Shown piece by piece: positions 10,736-19,279 of a DNA stretch of 64,000 nt; the first letter of the stretch is position 1, and each line of letters opens with the position of its first letter. This stretch comes from Pseudomonas mosselii (GTDB taxonomy: Bacteria > Pseudomonadota > Gammaproteobacteria > Pseudomonadales > Pseudomonadaceae): contig NZ_QJRP01000004.1 in assembly GCF_003205295.1 (NCBI RefSeq), forward strand, positions 1 through 64,000, given 5' to 3'. A program made the translations under genes and the position numbers. The notes under the pieces were generated by a model, which saw only the letters and a program-made list of their open reading frames with translations, was not told the DNA's origin and made no database searches.

Positions 10736-12409
10736 TCAGCCGGTGATCATCGGCAGGTCCAGGCCCTGCTCCTTGGCGCAGTCGATGGCGATCTGGTAAC
10801 CGGCATCGGCGTGGCGCATCACGCCGGTCCCCGGGTCGTTGGTCAGGACGCGGGCGATACGCTCGGCGGCTTCATCGGTACCGTCGCAGACGATGACCAT
10901 GCCCGAGTGCTGGGAGAAGCCCATGCCCACGCCACCGCCGTGGTGCAGCGAAACCCAGGTGGCGCCGCCCGCGGTGTTGAGCAGGGCGTTGAGCAGCGGC
11001 CAGTCGGAGACCGCGTCGGAGCCGTCGCGCATGGCTTCGGTCTCACGGTTGGGGCTGGATACCGAGCCCGAGTCCAGGTGGTCACGGCCGATGACGACCG
11101 GTGCCGACAGCTCGCCGCTGCGCACCATTTCGTTGAACGCCAGGCCGAGCTTGGCGCGCAGGCCCAGTCCGACCCAGCAGATACGCGCCGGCAGGCCTTG
11201 GAAGCTGATGCGCTCGCGGGCCATGTCCAGCCAGCGGTGCAGGTGGGCGTCGTCCGGGATCAGTTCCTTGACCTTGGCGTCGGTCTTGTAGATGTCCTCG
11301 GCGTCGCCGGACAGCGCAGCCCAGCGGAACGGACCGACACCGCGGCAGAACAGCGGGCGGATGTAGGCCGGGACGAAGCCCGGGAAGTCGAAGGCGTTGG
11401 CTACGCCCTCTTCCTTGGCCATCTGGCGGATGTTGTTGCCGTAGTCAAAGGTCGGGATGCCTTGCTTCTGGAAGTCGAGCATGGCTTTGACGTGCACGGC
11501 CATCGATTGCTTGGCGGCTTTCACCACCGCAGCCGGGTCGGTCTGGGCGCGGTCGCGGTACTGTTCCCAGGTCCAGCCGGCCGGCAGGTAGCCGTTGAGC
11601 GGATCGTGGGCGCTGGTCTGGTCGGTGACCATGTCCGGGCGCACACCGCGCTTGACCAGCTCAGGCAGGATCTCGGCGGCGTTGCCGTGCAGGGCGATGG
11701 AGATGGCCTTGCCTTCGGCGGTGTACTTGGCGATGCGCGCCAGGGCGTCGTCCAGGTCCTTGGCCTGCTCGTCGACGTAGCGGGTTTCCAGGCGGAAATC
11801 GATGCGGCTCTGCTGGCACTCGATGTTCAGCGAGCAGGCACCGGCCAGGGTCGCGGCCAGTGGCTGGGCACCGCCCATGCCACCGAGGCCGGCGGTCAGT
11901 ACCCACTTGCCTTTCAGGCTGCCGTTGTAGTGCTGGCGGCCAGCTTCGACGAAGGTTTCGTAGGTGCCCTGGACGATGCCCTGGCTGCCGATGTAGATCC
12001 AGCTGCCGGCGGTCATCTGGCCGTACATGGCCAGGCCCTTGGCATCCAGCTCGTTGAAGTGTTCCCAGTTGGCCCAGTGCGGCACCAGGTTGGAGTTGGC
12101 GATCAGCACGCGCGGGGCGTTGCTGTGGGTCTTGAACACGCCGACCGGCTTGCCCGACTGCACCAGCAGGGTTTCGTCGTCTTCCAGGCGGGTCAGGGTC
12201 TCGACGATCTTGTCGTAGCACTCCCAGTTGCGCGCGGCGCGGCCGATGCCGCCGTACACCACCAGCTCTTTCGGGTTTTCGGCGACCTGCGGGTCGAGGT
12301 TGTTCATCAGCATGCGCAGCGGCGCTTCGGTCAGCCAGCTCTTGGCGGTCAGCTTGTTGCCACGCGGGGCACGGATTTCTACGTCACGGTATTTGTTGTT
12401 GTCAGTCAC
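10736..12409 (-). CDS. hutU: Urocanate hydratase
   Basis: 557 residues. Converts urocanate to 4-imidazolone-5-propanoate with NAD as an electrophilic cofactor. Diagnostic blocks include [16 protein letters not shown] near residue 50, the glycine-rich [14 protein letters not shown], and the C-terminal [10 protein letters not shown] and [17 protein letters not shown]. The reading frame extends 26 codons upstream into the operator, but family members begin [18 protein letters not shown] at 12409 precedes that sequence and gives the standard 557 residues. First gene of the main catabolic operon. A sigma70 promoter with an embedded HutC operator lies 60-90 bases upstream. Confidence 0.97.
   Translation of the reverse strand: MTDNNKYRDVEIRAPRGNKLTAKSWLTEAPLRMLMNNLDPQVAENPKELVVYGGIGRAARNWECYDKIVETLTRLEDDETLLVQSGKPVGVFKTHSNAPRVLIANSNLVPHWANWEHFNELDAKGLAMYGQMTAGSWIYIGSQGIVQGTYETFVEAGRQHYNGSLKGKWVLTAGLGGMGGAQPLAATLAGACSLNIECQQSRIDFRLETRYVDEQAKDLDDALARIAKYTAEGKAISIALHGNAAEILPELVKRGVRPDMVTDQTSAHDPLNGYLPAGWTWEQYRDRAQTDPAAVVKAAKQSMAVHVKAMLDFQKQGIPTFDYGNNIRQMAKEEGVANAFDFPGFVPAYIRPLFCRGVGPFRWAALSGDAEDIYKTDAKVKELIPDDAHLHRWLDMARERISFQGLPARICWVGLGLRAKLGLAFNEMVRSGELSAPVVIGRDHLDSGSVSSPNRETEAMRDGSDAVSDWPLLNALLNTAGGATWVSLHHGGGVGMGFSQHSGMVIVCDGTDEAAERIARVLTNDPGTGVMRHADAGYQIAIDCAKEQGLDLPMITG
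12393..12400 (-). promoter_or_regulatory. A-rich AAnAAnAA Hfq/Crc-type motif in first codons of hutU
   Basis: Codons 3-6 of hutU (GAC AAC AAC AAA) create the motif AACAACAA within 10-17 bases of the GTG start. This is a common location for Hfq/Crc translational repression sites in Pseudomonas catabolic genes. Asn-Asn-Lys codons alone could also explain it. Confidence 0.45.
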
Positions 12410-12468
12410 GGGAGAGGTCCTCTGCGGTCGTCCGCGGGCGGGTATGTCGTGGTCAATATACAAACACA

Positions 12469-12497
12469 TCTTTACTTGTATGTACAAGCATGGACAA
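12469..12497 (-). promoter_or_regulatory. hutU promoter with HutC operator in the spacer
   Basis: On the minus strand a -35 box TTGTCC (12497-12492) and a -10 box TAAAGA (12474-12469) are exactly 17 bases apart. The spacer contains an inverted repeat, CTTGTA/TACAAG with a 2-base centre (12475-12488). This is the sequence type known as the HutC operator of P. putida. Binding there would block polymerase until urocanate releases HutC. A weaker half-like copy (TTGTATATTG) lies about 20 bases downstream. Confidence 0.8.
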
Positions 12498-12536
12498 CCA
12501 AAAAATTTAGACCTCTCCGCTGAGCGGCTGAAATAG

Positions 12537-12660
12537 CTGGGGCCGCTTTGCGGCCCTTTCGCGACACAAGGCCGCTCCTACAATGTCCGCGTTTGCCCCG
12601 ATTGACGCGGTCACCTGTGGGAGCGGCCTTGTGTCGCGAAAGGGCTGCGCAGCAGCCCCG
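12537..12660. repeat. Pair of inverted REP elements
   Basis: GGCCCTTTCGCGACACAAGG and the inverted GTGTCGCGAAAGGGCT flank a short unique spacer in the hutU-hutD gap. This is the CGCGA-type P. putida REP in head-to-head arrangement. It separates hutCD from the hutU operon and may act as the 3' end of the hutCD transcript. Confidence 0.85.
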
Positions 12661-12666
12661 GCTATC

Positions 12667-13239
12667 TCAACGTGAAATGAGTTCGATCAGGCAGAACCGC
12701 CCCTGCACATCCAGCTCCAATAACCCCTCATTACCATCGATCCGCAGGCAGTCATACCGCCCAAGATGCTGCGCCCCCTCCCCGGCCAACCCCACCTCGA
12801 CATGATTGCCAGCGGCAAACAGCAACAGTGTCGACGCCGAACTGAACACCCGGTTGCCGCCATCGAACCACTGCAATCGCGCCCGATACCGCTGCGGCGC
12901 ATAGATCAGGTTGAAATCGCGAATCGCCCCACCCAGCAGCTTGCAGCTGACCTGGCTCTCGCCACTGAAGGCAAATGCATCGAACGGCAGCAGCAGCCGG
13001 CTGGCCTGGCCATCGACCAGCAACCGCATGCCATCGCCCTGCAACACGGTGATGACCCGCTGATACCCGGCAAAGGTGGAAAAGCCTCCGGACTCCCCGA
13101 TATCGGCAATCGACAGGCGCCAGCCGAAACCGTCCAGGCTGTCGCCGGCATCGCGGGTGATCTCTTCGGTGAAGCCACCACCGTTCTTCCAGGGCATGCG
13201 CGGATAATCCCGCGCACGCAACAGCTGCAACTGAGTCAT
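12667..13239 (-). CDS. hutD: HutD family protein
   Basis: 190 residues. A cupin-fold protein found in Pseudomonas hut loci, reported as a governor of hut expression rather than a catabolic enzyme. Family motifs PWKNGGGFTEEI near residue 17 and GFGWRLSIADIGESGGFS near residue 40 are present. Its ATG overlaps the hutC stop in an ATGA arrangement (13236-13239), which indicates translational coupling. Upstream open codons belong to the hutC shadow. Fine biochemical role is unknown. Excess-urocanate sensing has been proposed in P. fluorescens. Confidence 0.9.
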   Translation of the reverse strand: MTQLQLLRARDYPRMPWKNGGGFTEEITRDAGDSLDGFGWRLSIADIGESGGFSTFAGYQRVITVLQGDGMRLLVDGQASRLLLPFDAFAFSGESQVSCKLLGGAIRDFNLIYAPQRYRARLQWFDGGNRVFSSASTLLLFAAGNHVEVGLAGEGAQHLGRYDCLRIDGNEGLLELDVQGRFCLIELISR

Positions 13240-13982
13240 TTGCTGAATCGTCCTTCCAGACGGTGACGGGAACCGGGATGGATCAGGCGCGCGGCGGTCA
13301 CCGGCTGGCGCCCGGACCAGGTGCGGCGGCGAATCAGCAGGCACGGCTCGCCCCGCTCGATCTGCAACAGCGTGCATTCTTCAGGCTCGGCAAGGATGGC
13401 CTCGACCACGTGCTCGCCTTCGGTGAGCGGCGCGACCTGCGAGAGGTAGGCGTAGGGCGTCTGCCGGGTGAAATCCTGCTTGAGGTAGTCCGGGGCGATG
13501 GCGGCGTTGACGTAGCGGTCCTCGATCTGCACCGGCACGCCGTTCTCGTAATGCACGATCAGCGAATGGAACACCCGCTGGCCTTCGCGCATGTCCAGCG
13601 CCAGGGCGCGCTCGGAACCTGCGGCCTCCTCGGCCAGGGTGATCACCTGGCAGCTATGCTGGTGGCCACGGCCGGCGATCTCGTCGGCGATGTTGTTGAC
13701 CTCGAACAGCGCCGAGCGGCTCTTGGGTTCGGCGACGAAGGTGCCGACGCCCTGCATGCGTACCAGCAGGCCTTCGGCGGTCAGTTCGCGCAGCGCGCGG
13801 TTGATGGTCATGCGGCTGAAACCCAGCTCGCTGACCAGTTCGCTCTCCGAGGGCACCCGGTGATGAGGCGGCCAGGTGCCGCTCTCGATCTGCTGGATGA
13901 TCATCTGTTTCACCCGGGCGTAGAGCGGCGCCGGCCCTTCGCCCATCTGGGCAACCAGCGCGGAGACAGGAGGTGTCGGCAC
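13236..13982 (-). CDS. hutC: Histidine utilisation repressor, GntR/HutC family
   Basis: 248 residues. The N-terminal winged helix-turn-helix contains PSESELVSELGFSRMTINRALRELTAEGLL (about residues 42-71), followed by a UTRA ligand-binding domain that in HutC binds urocanate. The frame is open upstream to the operator, but homologues begin PTPPVSALVAQMGEGPAP after the GTG at 13982, and an AAGGA ribosome binding site sits 10 bases before it. It is divergent from hutF and coupled to hutD. The palindromes at 14054-14067 and 12475-12488 are the expected targets, which implies autoregulation. Confidence 0.95.
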   Translation of the reverse strand: MPTPPVSALVAQMGEGPAPLYARVKQMIIQQIESGTWPPHHRVPSESELVSELGFSRMTINRALRELTAEGLLVRMQGVGTFVAEPKSRSALFEVNNIADEIAGRGHQHSCQVITLAEEAAGSERALALDMREGQRVFHSLIVHYENGVPVQIEDRYVNAAIAPDYLKQDFTRQTPYAYLSQVAPLTEGEHVVEAILAEPEECTLLQIERGEPCLLIRRRTWSGRQPVTAARLIHPGSRHRLEGRFSK

Positions 13983-14028
13983 GGCGTTGAATCCTTGTGC
14001 GGTTGGAGTGAACGGTAGCTTGCCGGAG

Positions 14029-14067
14029 TTTACCCGGCAGGCAAACGGCTGTATATGTATATACAAG
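14029..14067 (+). promoter_or_regulatory. hutF promoter overlapping second HutC operator
   Basis: A -35-like TTTACC (14029-14034) and a -10-like TATATG (14052-14057) are 17 bases apart. They overlap a TGTATATACA palindrome (14056-14065) that continues into TACAAG, the same arm as in the hutU operator. It lies between the divergent hutC and hutF genes, so one site could control both. Confidence 0.7.
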
Positions 14068-14069
14068 TT

Positions 14070-14077
14070 AACAATAA
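14070..14077 (+). promoter_or_regulatory. A-rich AAnAAnAA Hfq/Crc-type motif at hutF start
   Basis: AACAATAACAGGA places an AAnAAnAA motif directly upstream of the AGGA ribosome binding site, 14-21 bases before the hutF ATG. This is the classic position for Hfq/Crc-mediated catabolite repression in Pseudomonas. The function is inferred. Confidence 0.55.
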
Positions 14078-14090
14078 CAGGATTTCACCG

Positions 14091-15455
14091 ATGTCCGCCT
14101 ACTTCGCCGAACGCGCCCTGCTGCCCTCGGGCTGGGCCCGCAATGTCCGCCTGGAGGTCGCCGTCGATGGCCGGCTGACCTCGATCGAAGCCGATGCCAG
14201 CGCCGATGGCGCCGAGCGCCTGGCCGGGCCGTTGCTGCCGGGCATGCCCAACCTGCACTCGCACGCGTTCCAGCGAGCCATGGCGGGGCTGGCGGAAGTG
14301 GCCGGCAATCCCAACGACAGCTTCTGGACCTGGCGCGAGCTGATGTACCGCCTGGTCGGCCGGATCACCCCGGAGCAGTTGCAGGTGATCGCCCGCCAGC
14401 TGTACATCGAGATGCTCAAGGCCGGCTACACCTCGGTGGCCGAGTTCCATTATGTCCACCATGACCAGAACGGCCAGGCGTACGCCGACCCTGCCGAGCT
14501 GTCGCGCCGCATCAGCGCCGCCGCCAGTGCCAGCGGCATCGGCCTGACCCTGCTGCCGGTGCTGTACAGCCATTCCGGCTTCGGCGGCCAGCCCCCCAAC
14601 GACGGCCAACGGCGCTTCATCAATACCACCGAGCAGTACCTGCGCCTGCAACAGCAGCTTGCCCCCTTGCTGGCGCAACAACCGGCACAGGCGCTGGGCC
14701 TGTGCTTCCACTCCCTGCGCGCGGTGACGCCGGGGCAGATCGCCGATGTGCTGGGCGCCGGCGATGCGGCCTGCCCGGTGCATATCCACATTGCCGAGCA
14801 GCAGAAGGAAGTCGATGACTGCCTGGCCTGGAGCGGCCGCCGTCCGCTGCAGTGGCTGTACGAACATGTCGAAGTCGACCAGCGCTGGTGCCTGGTCCAC
14901 GCCACCCACGCCGAAGCCTACGAGGTCGCCGCCATGGCCCGCAGCGGCGCGGTGGCCGGGCTGTGCCTGACCACCGAGGCGAACCTGGGCGACGGAATCT
15001 TCCCGGCGGTGGACTACCTGGCCCAGGGCGGACGGATGGGCATCGGCTCGGACAGCCATGTATCGCTCAGCGTGGTCGAGGAGCTGCGCTGGCTGGAGTA
15101 TGGCCAGCGCCTGCGTGACCAGCGGCGCAACCGGCTATATCGCAGCGACCAGCCGATGGTCGGCCGCACTCTCTACGATTGCGCCCTGGCGGGTGGCGCC
15201 CAGGCGCTGGGGCAGCCGATCGGCGAACTTGCCGTGGGCAAGCGCGCGGACTGGCTGGTGTTGGATGGGCAGGATCCGTATCTGGCCGTGGCTGACGGCG
15301 ATGCCATCCTCAACCGCTGGTTGTTTGCGGGCGGCGATCGCCAGGTGCGTGATGTGATGGTCAACGGGCAGTGGGTGGTGCGTCAGGGGCGGCATGATCA
15401 GGAAGAGGAAAGCGCGGTGGCGTTTGTCGAGGTGTTGCGCCAGCTATTGGGATGA
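14091..15455 (+). CDS. hutF: Formimidoylglutamate deiminase
   Basis: 454 residues. Hydrolyses N-formimidoyl-L-glutamate to N-formylglutamate and ammonia, which defines the five-step pathway completed by HutG. It is an amidohydrolase: GMPNLHSHAFQRAMAG supplies the HxH metal ligands, HIHIAEQQKEVDDC a further ligand region, and GIGSDSHVSLS the catalytic Asp region. An ATG at 14091 with AGGA upstream is chosen over an earlier in-frame ATG at 14055 that lies inside the operator and promoter. Divergent from hutC. Confidence 0.96.
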   Translation: MSAYFAERALLPSGWARNVRLEVAVDGRLTSIEADASADGAERLAGPLLPGMPNLHSHAFQRAMAGLAEVAGNPNDSFWTWRELMYRLVGRITPEQLQVIARQLYIEMLKAGYTSVAEFHYVHHDQNGQAYADPAELSRRISAAASASGIGLTLLPVLYSHSGFGGQPPNDGQRRFINTTEQYLRLQQQLAPLLAQQPAQALGLCFHSLRAVTPGQIADVLGAGDAACPVHIHIAEQQKEVDDCLAWSGRRPLQWLYEHVEVDQRWCLVHATHAEAYEVAAMARSGAVAGLCLTTEANLGDGIFPAVDYLAQGGRMGIGSDSHVSLSVVEELRWLEYGQRLRDQRRNRLYRSDQPMVGRTLYDCALAGGAQALGQPIGELAVGKRADWLVLDGQDPYLAVADGDAILNRWLFAGGDRQVRDVMVNGQWVVRQGRHDQEEESAVAFVEVLRQLLG

Positions 15456-15464
15456 AACGCTGGC

Positions 15465-15586
15465 TCTGTGGGAGCGGCCTTGCGTCGCGAAAGGGCCGCA
15501 AAGCGGCCCCAGCAACATCTGCATCGACATCGGAATCCCGGGGGCGCTGTGCGCCCCTTTCGCGACGCAAGGCCGCTCCCACAGGG
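15465..15586. repeat. Pair of inverted REP elements
   Basis: TGTGGGAGCGGCCTTGCGTC and its inverted partner GACGCAAGGCCGCTCCCACA flank a spacer just after hutF. Convergent genes lie on both sides, so the hairpin may stabilise or end both transcripts. Confidence 0.85.
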
Positions 15587-15617
15587 GGCAAGGCCTGTCT
15601 CTAGATGTTGAGCAGGC

Positions 15618-16190
15618 TCAATGCCGCGCGACGATATCTCTGTCGGGCGTCCGCCAGATCAGCCTGTTGGTGTCATACCCCTGCTGCCGCGCCTTGGCCA
15701 GCAGGTTCTCGCGCTCCCAGGCCGGCAACGAAGGCGTGCGCGACAAAATCCACAGGTACTTGCGATCCGGGCTGCCGACGATCGCCGTGCGGTAGCGCTC
15801 GTCGACGAACAGGATCCAGTAGTCGCCCCTGGCCACGCCCGGCACCAGGCGGGTGAACCAGTTGTCGAACTCCACCCACAGCTTGTCGGTGTGCCCGGTC
15901 TCCTGAGGCGTGGCATGGCCTTCGGCGCGTAGCCACTCGTCACCCAGGGTGCGGCAGCGATTGAGCACGCCGACCGTGCCATCGGGCTTGAGGTTGTAGT
16001 GGGCTTCGGATTGGGCGCAGCCATCCTGGTACTTCATTGGCAGGCGCGCCAGCTCGAACCATTTGCCCTGGTAACGCTTGAGGTCGACCGCACCTGCGGT
16101 CTTCGGCGCCAGCGGGTCGGTGGCCGAGGTGGCGCAGCCACCCAGCAGCATCACCAGGCACACGCCCAGCAGCAGGTGCAGACGCCTCAT
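15618..16190 (-). CDS. Lipocalin family lipoprotein (Blc-like)
   Basis: 190 residues. A signal peptide with a lipobox (LLGGC, Cys about residue 19) predicts an outer-membrane lipoprotein. The lipocalin signature GKWFELARLP is near residue 43, followed by CAQSEAHYNL, WVEFDNWF and the late YLWILSRTPSLP typical of Blc-type bacterial lipocalins. These bind lipids such as lysophospholipids, and the role in envelope stress is inferred from the family. Its ATG overlaps the stop of the upstream small lipoprotein gene by 4 bases (ATGA), so the two form an operon. Confidence 0.9.
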   Translation of the reverse strand: MRRLHLLLGVCLVMLLGGCATSATDPLAPKTAGAVDLKRYQGKWFELARLPMKYQDGCAQSEAHYNLKPDGTVGVLNRCRTLGDEWLRAEGHATPQETGHTDKLWVEFDNWFTRLVPGVARGDYWILFVDERYRTAIVGSPDRKYLWILSRTPSLPAWERENLLAKARQQGYDTNRLIWRTPDRDIVARH

Positions 16191-16441
16191 TTGAGGCCCT
16201 GCCCGGAATACATCAGGACCTTGTCCGCCGCGTACTGCACGCTGATGAAGCTCTTCTCGTCACCCCAGGTGCAGCTGCTCATGCCCAGCGCGCCGGAGCA
16301 CTCCTTGGGCGAACCGAGCAGTTGCTCGACCTCGGCCTTGTTCATGCCGGCCTTGAGCTTGGAATAGTTTTCCTGGTTGATCTTGCTGCAGGCGGTCAGG
16401 ACGACACACAAGGACAACAGGGCGAGGGAACGCAACGACAT
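16187..16441 (-). CDS. Small lipoprotein, SmpA/OmlA-like fold (DUF3862-like)
   Basis: 84 residues. Signal peptide ending in the lipobox VLTAC (Cys about 18), then KLKAGMNKAEVEQLLGSP, the start of a small SmpA/BLIP-like two-helix plus sheet domain. Two further cysteines (KEC, SSC) could form a disulfide. First gene of a two-gene operon with the lipocalin. No enzymatic function is implied. A role at the outer membrane is inferred from lipidation. Confidence 0.8.
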   Translation of the reverse strand: MSLRSLALLSLCVVLTACSKINQENYSKLKAGMNKAEVEQLLGSPKECSGALGMSSCTWGDEKSFISVQYAADKVLMYSGQGLK

Positions 16442-16664
16442 GAAGGGACACTCCTGGAGGTGGATACGCAGGTACGAGGGCCTGCAGGGAGCTTAGAAGG
16501 GAAAAAGGCTCCGCGGTTCCCTGCCGGGCCAGGTTTCGTTGTGCGCCGTTGGTCGCCTGGCGCGCAAACGATTAATGTTTTATTCCTGCGCGTCGACATA
16601 GAGCGGTGGTGTGGCCTTTTGCCGCACCCCTCCCCTTCGTGCCCGTGCGCAGATTCCAAGAAAA

Positions 16665-18557
16665 ATGACCAAGAACCTCAAGTTCAGCCACAAGATCCTG
16701 CTGGCCGCCGCCCTCGTGGTGGCCGTCGCCTTCACTTGCTTCGTCCTGTTCAACGACTACCGCCAGCGCCAGTCGCTGCGCAGCGACACCGAATCGACGT
16801 TGCAGTCACTGGGCAACCTGACCGCGGGCAACATCCGCACCTGGCTCGACAGCCGCATCCAGCTGGTGAACTCGGTGGCCCAGCAGATCGCCGTCGACGG
16901 CCCGGCCAAGAACAGCCTCGACCGCATCCTGGCGTTGCCGGTATACAGCGGCAACTTCATCCTCACCTACTTCGGCGGCCAGGACGGCAGCATGCAGTCG
17001 GTGCCGGTGGGCAACCGCGCCGCCGACTACGATCCGCGCGTGCGCGGCTGGTACAAGGCAGCCAGCGCGGCGGGCCAGACCATCGTCACCGAGCCGTATA
17101 TCTCGGTTTCGGCCGGCAAGCTGGTGATCACCCTGGCCACCCCGGTACAGCAGGGCGGGCGCATGATCGGCGTGAGCGGTGTCGACACGGACCTGCAGAC
17201 CATCAGCAACCTTATCAACACCCTCGACTTCGGCGGCCACGGCCATGCCTTCATCGTCAACGGCGAAGGCAAGGTGCTCATCCATCCCAAGGGCGAGCTG
17301 GCGCTCAAGACCCTGGCCGATGTCTACCCCGGCAGCGACCTGCGCATCGGCAGCGGCCTGAAAGAGGTCGAGGTCGATGGCCGCCGGCAGTTCATCAGCT
17401 TCACCCACGTCGACGGCGTGCCGTCGGCGGACTGGTACGTGGCGCTGGTGCTGGACCAGGACGCGGCCTTCGCCATGCTTGGCGAGCTGCGCACCTCGGC
17501 GGTGGTGGCGACGCTGATCGCGGTGCTGGTGATCATCGCCCTGCTCGGCCTGCTGATCCGCGTGCTGATGGAGCCGCTGCACGTCATGGGCCGCGCCATG
17601 CGCGACATCGCCGAGGGCGAGGGCGATCTGACCCGACGCCTGAACATCCACGCCCAGGACGAGTTCGGCAGCCTGGCGCAGTCGTTCAACCGCTTCGTCG
17701 AGCGAATCCACGAGTCGATCCGCGAAGTGGCCTCGGCCACCGGCCAGGTGAATGCCGTGGCCAGCCAAGTGGTCAACGCCTCCAACGCCTCGATCCACAA
17801 CGCCGACCAGCAATCGAGCCGCACCAGCAGCGTGGCCGCGGCGATCAACCAGCTGGGCGCCGCCGCCCAGGAAATCGCCCAGAACGCCGCCCTCGCCTCG
17901 CAGCACTCCAGCGCCGCCCGCGGCCTGGCCGAGGAAGGCCAGCAGGTGGTCGGCGAGACCATCGACGTGATGAACCAGCTGTCGGCACGCATCAGCGATG
18001 CCAGCGGCAATATCGAGACGCTGAACAACCACACGGCGAACATCGGCCAGATCCTCGATGTGATCAGCGGTATCTCGCAGCAGACCAACCTGCTGGCGCT
18101 CAACGCCGCCATCGAGGCCGCACGCGCCGGTGAGGCCGGACGCGGCTTCGCGGTGGTCGCGGACGAGGTGCGCAACCTGGCCCACCGTACCCAGGACTCG
18201 GCGCAGCAGGTGCAGCGCCTGATCGAGGAGCTGCAGGCCGGCGCCCAGGTGGCGGTCAGCACCATGAACCAGAGCCAGCAGCACAGTGACCGCAGCGTGG
18301 GCATCGCCAACCAGGCCGGCGAACGCCTGGGCAGCGTCACCCAGCGCATCGGCGAGATCGACGGCATGAACCAGTCGGTGGCCACCGCCACCGAGGAACA
18401 GACGGCCGTGGTCGAGTCGATCAATGTCGACATCAACGAGATCAATACGTTGAACCAGGAAGGGGTGCACAACCTGCAGAGCACGTTGCGTGCCTGCACC
18501 GACCTTGAGCATCAGGTCGAGCGGTTGAAGCATCTGGTGGGCAGTTTCAGGATCTGA
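16665..18557 (+). CDS. Methyl-accepting chemotaxis protein with amino-acid-type dCache domain
   Basis: 630 residues. One TM helix at about 10-30, a periplasmic dCache_1 domain at about 33-275, a second TM at about 280-305, a HAMP domain, and a cytoplasmic signalling domain with the invariant hairpin tip [19 protein letters not shown]. The ligand domain carries Y122, R127, W129, Y130, Y145 and D174. Their identity and spacing match the amino-acid-recognition residues of PctA (Y121, R126, W128, Y129, Y144, D173), so an L-amino-acid chemoreceptor is likely. The ATG at 16665 gives the typical [15 protein letters not shown] start. The reading frame is open 18 codons earlier without support. Transcribed alone. 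Confidence 0.92.
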   Translation: MTKNLKFSHKILLAAALVVAVAFTCFVLFNDYRQRQSLRSDTESTLQSLGNLTAGNIRTWLDSRIQLVNSVAQQIAVDGPAKNSLDRILALPVYSGNFILTYFGGQDGSMQSVPVGNRAADYDPRVRGWYKAASAAGQTIVTEPYISVSAGKLVITLATPVQQGGRMIGVSGVDTDLQTISNLINTLDFGGHGHAFIVNGEGKVLIHPKGELALKTLADVYPGSDLRIGSGLKEVEVDGRRQFISFTHVDGVPSADWYVALVLDQDAAFAMLGELRTSAVVATLIAVLVIIALLGLLIRVLMEPLHVMGRAMRDIAEGEGDLTRRLNIHAQDEFGSLAQSFNRFVERIHESIREVASATGQVNAVASQVVNASNASIHNADQQSSRTSSVAAAINQLGAAAQEIAQNAALASQHSSAARGLAEEGQQVVGETIDVMNQLSARISDASGNIETLNNHTANIGQILDVISGISQQTNLLALNAAIEAARAGEAGRGFAVVADEVRNLAHRTQDSAQQVQRLIEELQAGAQVAVSTMNQSQQHSDRSVGIANQAGERLGSVTQRIGEIDGMNQSVATATEEQTAVVESINVDINEINTLNQEGVHNLQSTLRACTDLEHQVERLKHLVGSFRI

Positions 18558-18567
18558 TTCGAAGGCC

Positions 18568-18674
18568 CTGGGGGCCGCTTTGCGGCCCATCGCGGCACAA
18601 GGCCGCTCCTACAGGGGGATGCGATTCCCTGTAGGAGCGGCCTTGTGCCGCGAAAGGCCTGCGCAGCAGGCCCG
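18568..18674. repeat. Pair of inverted REP elements
   Basis: CGCGGCACAAGGCCGCTCCT and its inverted partner AGGAGCGGCCTTGTGCCGCG are separated by about 20 bases. They lie between the convergent chemoreceptor and DUF924 genes and would form a very stable hairpin serving both strands. Confidence 0.88.
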
Positions 18675-18679
18675 GCTGT

Positions 18680-19276
18680 TCAGAAGCGGGAACCAGGCTC
18701 CAGCAAGAAATCCATCTCCTCGCTGGTGCTCGGCCGCTCCAGCACCAGATTACGGTGCGGGAAGCGCCCGAAGCGGGCAATCACCCGCTGGTGCTGCTCG
18801 GCATAGTCGAGGAAGCCTTCGAACAACCGGCGGTTGGCCTCGGGCTGTTCAGCCAGCAGCATCTGGTAACGCTCGACACACAGGTTCTGCCAGTCCAGCA
18901 CCTCGGCGTGCTCCAGCACCAGCAGCACGAACACCCGCTGGATCGGCAGCAACTGGTAGTCCCAGCCCTTTTGCAGGCCCTGCATGGCCACCACCTGCGC
19001 CCGCCGGTCGCCCTCGAAGGCGCGCGGCGTGTCGCGGTGGATCATGCGCGGCAACTGATCCAGCAGGATCAGCAGGCCAAGCCAGCCCTGCGGGCTCTGC
19101 TGCCACTCGTCGAGCCCGCCCGAGAGGGCCTGCTCGACCAGGTGGCCGAACTGGGCCTGGGCTTCGGCGTCATGGTGCTTGCCGAACCACAGCGTGTTCT
19201 TCTCGTCAGCCACGGCCTGGGCACTGCTGCCCCAACCGAACCACCACTCCAGCAACGGCTGCCAAGGTGCGAGCAT
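18680..19276 (-). CDS. DUF924 family protein
   Basis: 198 residues, all-helical in appearance, with the family features WWFG near the N-terminus, LILLDQLPRMIHRDTPRAFE (about residues 69-88) and a C-terminal GRFPHRN motif. DUF924 proteins resemble tetratricopeptide folds, and no activity is firmly assigned. It starts 3 bases after the fbp stop, so it is cotranscribed with fbp. A metabolic link is only suggested by that arrangement. Confidence 0.85.
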   Translation of the reverse strand: MLAPWQPLLEWWFGWGSSAQAVADEKNTLWFGKHHDAEAQAQFGHLVEQALSGGLDEWQQSPQGWLGLLILLDQLPRMIHRDTPRAFEGDRRAQVVAMQGLQKGWDYQLLPIQRVFVLLVLEHAEVLDWQNLCVERYQMLLAEQPEANRRLFEGFLDYAEQHQRVIARFGRFPHRNLVLERPSTSEEMDFLLEPGSRF

Positions 19277-19279
19277 GAC

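Noticed and set aside
10193..12523. 776-codon plus-strand open frame across hutH and hutU
   Set aside because: Antisense shadow of two well-known enzymes. It crosses their intergenic gap, which is accidental.
12537..12660. Inverted repeats considered as a CRISPR-like array
   Set aside because: Only two units in opposite orientation, matching the REP family seen at several other gaps. No regular spacers and no cas genes in the window.
14055..14090. Earlier ATG for hutF giving 12 extra residues
   Set aside because: It lies inside the HutC operator and -10 region and has no ribosome binding site. The ATG at 14091 has both AGGA and the family N-terminus.
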